A DNA stretch of 9,149 nucleotides from Alphaproteobacteria bacterium (GTDB lineage Bacteria > Pseudomonadota > Alphaproteobacteria > Micropepsales > Micropepsaceae). The stretch covers positions 1-9,149 of the forward strand of contig JAPLPI010000061.1 of the NCBI GenBank assembly GCA_026400305.1, given 5' to 3'. A program made the translations under genes and the position numbers. Positions 6,705 to 9,149 of this stretch are shown piece after piece (within the stretch, counting starts at the first letter, position 1; every line of letters begins with the position of its first letter). Under the pieces are notes generated by a model, which worked only from the letters and a program-made list of their open reading frames with translations, did no database searches and had not been told where the DNA came from.

Positions 6705-7307
6705 CAGGGCGTACGGCGTTTCCGGCTCTATGGTCAGCTGGTAAAGCGACAAATGATCGGTGCCGAAGGACAGCGCCTGTTTCAATTCTTCGCGCCATGC
6801 CGCATCGGTCTGGTCGGGGCGGGCATAGATCAAATCCAGTGAAACCCGGCTGAATTTGGCCATCGCCAGTTTCAGCGCCGCCTTAGCTTCGGCCACGTCA
6901 TGCAGGCGGCCCAGCTTCTTCAGGTCCTCGTCATTCAGCGCCTGGACCCCCAGCGACACGCGATTGACTCCGGCGGCGCGGTAATCGGCAAACCGCGCCG
7001 AATCGGCACTGGCGGGATTAGCCTCCAAGGTGATTTCCGGATCATTCGCCATCGGCCACAGCGCGGCGATTTTCTGCAACACGCGTCCGACGGATTGCCC
7101 GCTCATCAGCGACGGCGTCCCGCCGCCAAAGAAGATCGTCTCGACCACCGGCCGTTCAGACTGATGCTGCGCCACCCAGTCCAGTTCGGACAGGATGCCG
7201 TCCACCCAACCATCTTCATCGATGGATGTGCGGACATGAGAATTGAAATCGCAATAGGGACACTTGGCGGCGCAGAAGGGCCAGTGGACATAAACGCCGA
7301 AAGCCAA
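5904..7307 (-). CDS. hemW: HemW, radical SAM heme chaperone, with a run-on antisense C-terminus
   Basis: HemW (formerly called an oxygen-independent coproporphyrinogen III oxidase-like protein) is a radical SAM protein that binds heme and inserts it into respiratory enzymes. The start of the domain shows [16 protein letters not shown] with the cluster motif CxxxCxxC (C12, C16, C19 from the TTG start), then [11 protein letters not shown] (58-68), LEANPAS and [12 protein letters not shown]. The HemW C-domain follows, with [20 protein letters not shown] and GVGPGAHGR. The ending GRLLLN is at residue 370, the normal HemW end region. No stop follows; the frame reads 97 more residues antisense to the LpoA-like gene, down to 5904. 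The start is uncertain: TTG 7307, just after the rdgB stop, gives a standard N-terminus, while GTG 7364 would overlap rdgB by 56 nt. Confidence 0.9.
   Translation of the reverse strand: [467 protein letters not shown]
6192..6212. other. Junction where the LpoA-like gene and hemW lost their stop codons
   Basis: On the + strand the LpoA-like family ending (TPSGPVVVIE) gives out near 6200. On the - strand the HemW family ending (TPSGRLLLN) gives out at 6198. The two conserved ends therefore meet or overlap by a few bases, with no stop codon on either strand and none of the ~5-8 further residues each family usually has. The simplest reading is a deletion that removed both 3' ends and any spacer or terminator. 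The number of bases lost cannot be told from this sequence. Confidence 0.75.
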
Positions 7308-7308
7308 G

Positions 7309-7920
7309 TCAGAGACTTTCGGTGAAAATGCCGGAATGCAGAAGTTTCTCGAACGCCTTGGCACGGTGGCTCATGGCGTGCTTCTTCGCCGAATCGATTT
7401 CAGCAAACGTATCTTCCATGCCGTCGGCGATGAAGATGGGGTCATAGCCAAAGCCGTGATCACCGCGCGGCGGGGAAGTCAGGCGGCCATGCACTTCGCC
7501 TTCAAAGGTCTGGAATTCGCCGGATGGCAGCGCCACGCACAAAGCGCAGACGAACTTGGCGGCGGTGGTGGTGAACCCCTTGTGACGCAACTCGTCATGA
7601 ATGCGGGTCATGGCAATGCAGAAATCTTTTGTGGGGCCGGCCCAGCGCGCCGAATAGATGCCCGGCGCGCCGTCCAGCGCATCGACGCAAAGCCCGGAGT
7701 CATCGGCCAGGGCGGCATGGCCGCTGCCCTTGGCGCATGCCTGCGCCTTGATTTCCGCATTCGCGGCAAAGGTCAGCCCGGTCTCTTCCGGTTCGGCCAG
7801 ACCCAGCGATCGGGCGCTTTCGGCCACAATCCCGTACGGGCCCAGCAGCGCCATGATCTCGCGCACCTTGCCCTGGTTGTGCGAGGCGACGACCAGATGG
7901 CTGCCGCGCGTCAGTCTCAC
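7309..7920 (-). CDS. rdgB: RdgB/HAM1 non-canonical purine NTP pyrophosphatase
   Basis: Hydrolyses dITP, ITP and XTP to monophosphates, keeping deaminated purines out of DNA and RNA. The 203-residue product carries all family blocks: [13 protein letters not shown] (10-22, substrate loop), [15 protein letters not shown] (45-59), [20 protein letters not shown] (70-89) with the catalytic acidic pair, FGYDPIF (157-163) and SHRAKA (184-189). The start is GTG 7920, embedded in a 4-nt GTGA overlap with the rph stop (7917-7920), so translation is probably coupled. Its TGA is 1 nt before the proposed hemW TTG. The rph-rdgB-hemW order is common in Alphaproteobacteria. Confidence 0.96.
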   Translation of the reverse strand: MRLTRGSHLVVASHNQGKVREIMALLGPYGIVAESARSLGLAEPEETGLTFAANAEIKAQACAKGSGHAALADDSGLCVDALDGAPGIYSARWAGPTKDFCIAMTRIHDELRHKGFTTTAAKFVCALCVALPSGEFQTFEGEVHGRLTSPPRGDHGFGYDPIFIADGMEDTFAEIDSAKKHAMSHRAKAFEKLLHSGIFTESL

Positions 7921-8630
7921 GCCAAAACGTCCTTCTGCAGCAGCACCAGTTCGCCGATGCCCTTGCGCGCCAGCTGCAGCAGCGCGACCAGCTGTTCCTC
8001 GGTGAAGGGAGCGCCTTCGGCGGTGCCCTGGATTTCCACCAAGCCGCCCGCGCCTGTCAGCACGAAATTGACGTCTGTTTCGGCGGTGGAGTCTTCATCA
8101 TAATCCAGATCCAGTACCGCCACACCCTTGACTATGCCGCAGGAAATCGCTGCGATGTGATCCTTGATCACCGGCGCGTTCACCATGCCGATCTTTTTCA
8201 TGAAGGCGACGCATTGGCTGAGCGCGATAAAGCCGCCGGTGATAGCGGCAGTGCGGGTGCCGCCATCGGCCTGCAACACGTCGCAGTCGAGCGTGATCTG
8301 GCGTTCGCCCAGCGCAGACAGATCGCACACCGCGCGCAACGAGCGGCCGACCAGGCGCTGGATTTCCTGAGTGCGGCCCGACTGCTTGCCGGCGGCCGCT
8401 TCTCGGCGCATGCGGTCATGGGTTGAGCGCGGCAGCATGCCGTATTCGGCCGTCACCCAGCCCTTGCCCGAGCCTTTCAGAAAGGGCGGTGCCTTTTCCT
8501 CAAGGCTGGCGGTGACCAGCACATGGGTGTCGCCGTACTTGACTAGGCAGGAGCCCTCGGCATGACGGGAAAAGCCGGGAGTGAGCGAAACGGTGCGCAT
8601 CTGGTCGTGAGCGCGGTTGGAAGGGCGCAT
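7917..8630 (-). CDS. rph: Ribonuclease PH
   Basis: A phosphate-dependent 3'-5' exoribonuclease that trims tRNA 3' ends and degrades structured RNA, working as a hexamer. The 237-residue length is standard. Visible blocks are [16 protein letters not shown] at the N-terminus, [14 protein letters not shown] (58-71), [20 protein letters not shown] (84-103) with the phosphate-binding R86, [20 protein letters not shown] (115-134) and [18 protein letters not shown] (173-190) with D180 and D186 at the catalytic positions. Nothing suggests the C-terminal frameshift known from E. coli K-12 rph. The ATG has GAGG about 5 nt upstream. It is the first gene of the leftward operon and divergent from hrcA. 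Confidence 0.97.
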   Translation of the reverse strand: MRPSNRAHDQMRTVSLTPGFSRHAEGSCLVKYGDTHVLVTASLEEKAPPFLKGSGKGWVTAEYGMLPRSTHDRMRREAAAGKQSGRTQEIQRLVGRSLRAVCDLSALGERQITLDCDVLQADGGTRTAAITGGFIALSQCVAFMKKIGMVNAPVIKDHIAAISCGIVKGVAVLDLDYDEDSTAETDVNFVLTGAGGLVEIQGTAEGAPFTEEQLVALLQLARKGIGELVLLQKDVLA

Positions 8631-8727
8631 GGAGCCTCATATATGGGTCTACTAAGTTCAGGCGTTACCTACAGGCAGCCGTCCCCGCTGCGCAACCGAT
8701 TATAGAATTATATGGAATTACAATAGC
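8631..8727. promoter_or_regulatory. Divergent rph/hrcA promoter region with an AT-rich island
   Basis: This 97-nt gap separates the two divergent genes. Positions 8699-8724 are strikingly AT-rich for this window. On the minus strand they contain two perfect TATAAT hexamers (8704-8699 and 8712-8707), about 69-77 nt from the rph ATG, suitable as -10 elements for rph. No good -35 is visible at 16-18 nt from either. On the plus strand TATAGAAT (8701-8708) could serve hrcA. No CIRCE inverted repeat (TTAGCACTC-N9-GAGTGCTAA) is seen, so HrcA autoregulation here is not supported. Confidence 0.45.
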
Positions 8728-9149
8728 TTGAGCTTAGAAACTCGATCTCCCTTCCTGGTGCCCCAAGGCTTTACCGACCGGCCTCGGGAGGTCTTTCGCC
8801 ATCTGGTGGAGGCTTTTCTGGCCTCGGGCGAGCCTGTCGGCTCGCGCACACTGTCCCAGCGCCTGCCTTTAGCGCTGTCCCCGGCCTCCATCCGCAACGT
8901 GATGGCGGACCTGGAATCCATGGGCCTGCTCTATGCCCCGCACACCAGCGCGGGCCGCGCCCCCACCGAAAAAGGCCTGCGCCTGTTCGTCGACGGGCTG
9001 CTGGAAATCGGCGAGCTGGCGCCGGACGAGCGCGTCGCCATCGAGGCGCGCATGTCGGGCAGCGGCCAGCGCATCGAGGACATGCTGACCCAGGCCACCC
9101 AAAGCCTGGCGGGACTGTCGCGCTGCGCCGGGTTGATGGTCACCGCCAA
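8728..9149 (+). CDS. hrcA: HrcA heat-shock repressor, N-terminal part (runs off the window)
   Basis: HrcA binds CIRCE operators and represses groESL or dnaK-type chaperone operons. About 140 residues are visible with no stop before the window end. The winged-helix DNA-binding domain is clear: REVFRHLVEAFLASGEPVGS (20-39), the recognition helix SPASIRNVMADLESMGLL (51-68) and PHTSAGRAPTEKGLRLFVDG (71-90), followed by the start of the GAF-like domain (RIEDMLTQATQSLAGLSRCA). The start is uncertain. TTG 8728 has GGAA (8714-8717) about 10 nt upstream; GTG 8758 would give a shorter, equally plausible N-terminus but has no visible Shine-Dalgarno. An ATG at 8712 is in another frame and stops after four codons. 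grpE commonly follows in this group and may lie just outside the window. Confidence 0.93.
   Translation, partial: MSLETRSPFLVPQGFTDRPREVFRHLVEAFLASGEPVGSRTLSQRLPLALSPASIRNVMADLESMGLLYAPHTSAGRAPTEKGLRLFVDGLLEIGELAPDERVAIEARMSGSGQRIEDMLTQATQSLAGLSRCAGLMVTA

Noticed and set aside
7336..8103. 255-codon plus-strand open frame opposite rdgB and rph
   Set aside because: It spans antisense of two certain genes and shows no family motif.
8631..8760. CIRCE operator for HrcA autoregulation
   Set aside because: No TTAGCACTC/GAGTGCTAA inverted repeat is present.
8718..9149. Minus-strand open frames at the right edge
   Set aside because: They are antisense to hrcA, whose winged-helix domain is clear on the plus strand.
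1..9149. CRISPR array, tRNA, insertion sequence, att site or phage module
   Set aside because: No repeated units, transposase or integrase motifs, or tRNA-like sequences were seen; gene content is housekeeping throughout.

Overview
The window looks like an ordinary housekeeping stretch of a GC-rich alphaproteobacterial chromosome. The basis is the combination of rph-rdgB-hemW running divergently from hrcA, rsmI running divergently from a LpoA-like lipoprotein gene, and gshB downstream of rsmI. Genus or family cannot be set from the sequence alone. No tRNA, rRNA, CRISPR array, insertion sequence or phage gene was seen. Packing is extreme: apart from one relic-bearing gap (3914-4100) and one divergent promoter region (8631-8727), genes abut or overlap.

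Layout. Positions 1-294 (+) hold the 3' end of an OlsB/hemolysin-like acyltransferase. It is followed by a signal-peptide-bearing RidA-family protein (325-768) and, overlapping it by 4 nt, an exported M20 metallopeptidase (765-2273). These converge with a leftward pair, gshB (3913-2972) and a pirin-family dioxygenase (2975-2277), also joined by a 4-nt ATGA overlap. Upstream of gshB lies a decayed yraN fragment (4095-3925), then rsmI (5009-4101). Divergent from rsmI, with only 12 nt between start codons, is a LpoA-like penicillin-binding-protein activator (5022 onward). It converges with the leftward rph (8630-7917) - rdgB (7920-7309) - hemW (7307 onward) operon. At the right edge hrcA (8728 onward, +) starts and runs off the window.

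The most notable findings are two apparent deletion scars. (1) yraN, normally a full gene between rsmI and gshB, is reduced to a startless fragment of about 56 codons that lacks the N-terminal half and an internal piece. (2) The tails of the convergent LpoA-like gene and hemW have been joined so that neither keeps a stop codon. Each reading frame runs on into the antisense strand of the other, giving 801 nt of open antisense overlap (5904-6704) and predicted foreign tails of about 167 and 97 residues. I see no convincing new multi-gene system. The exported RidA-M20 pair is the best candidate for a little-studied functional unit.

Functionally the genes cover RNA processing (rph, rsmI), nucleotide-pool sanitation (rdgB), heme delivery (hemW), glutathione synthesis (gshB), peptidoglycan synthesis control (LpoA-like), heat-shock repression (hrcA) and envelope or periplasmic metabolism (acyltransferase, RidA, M20).
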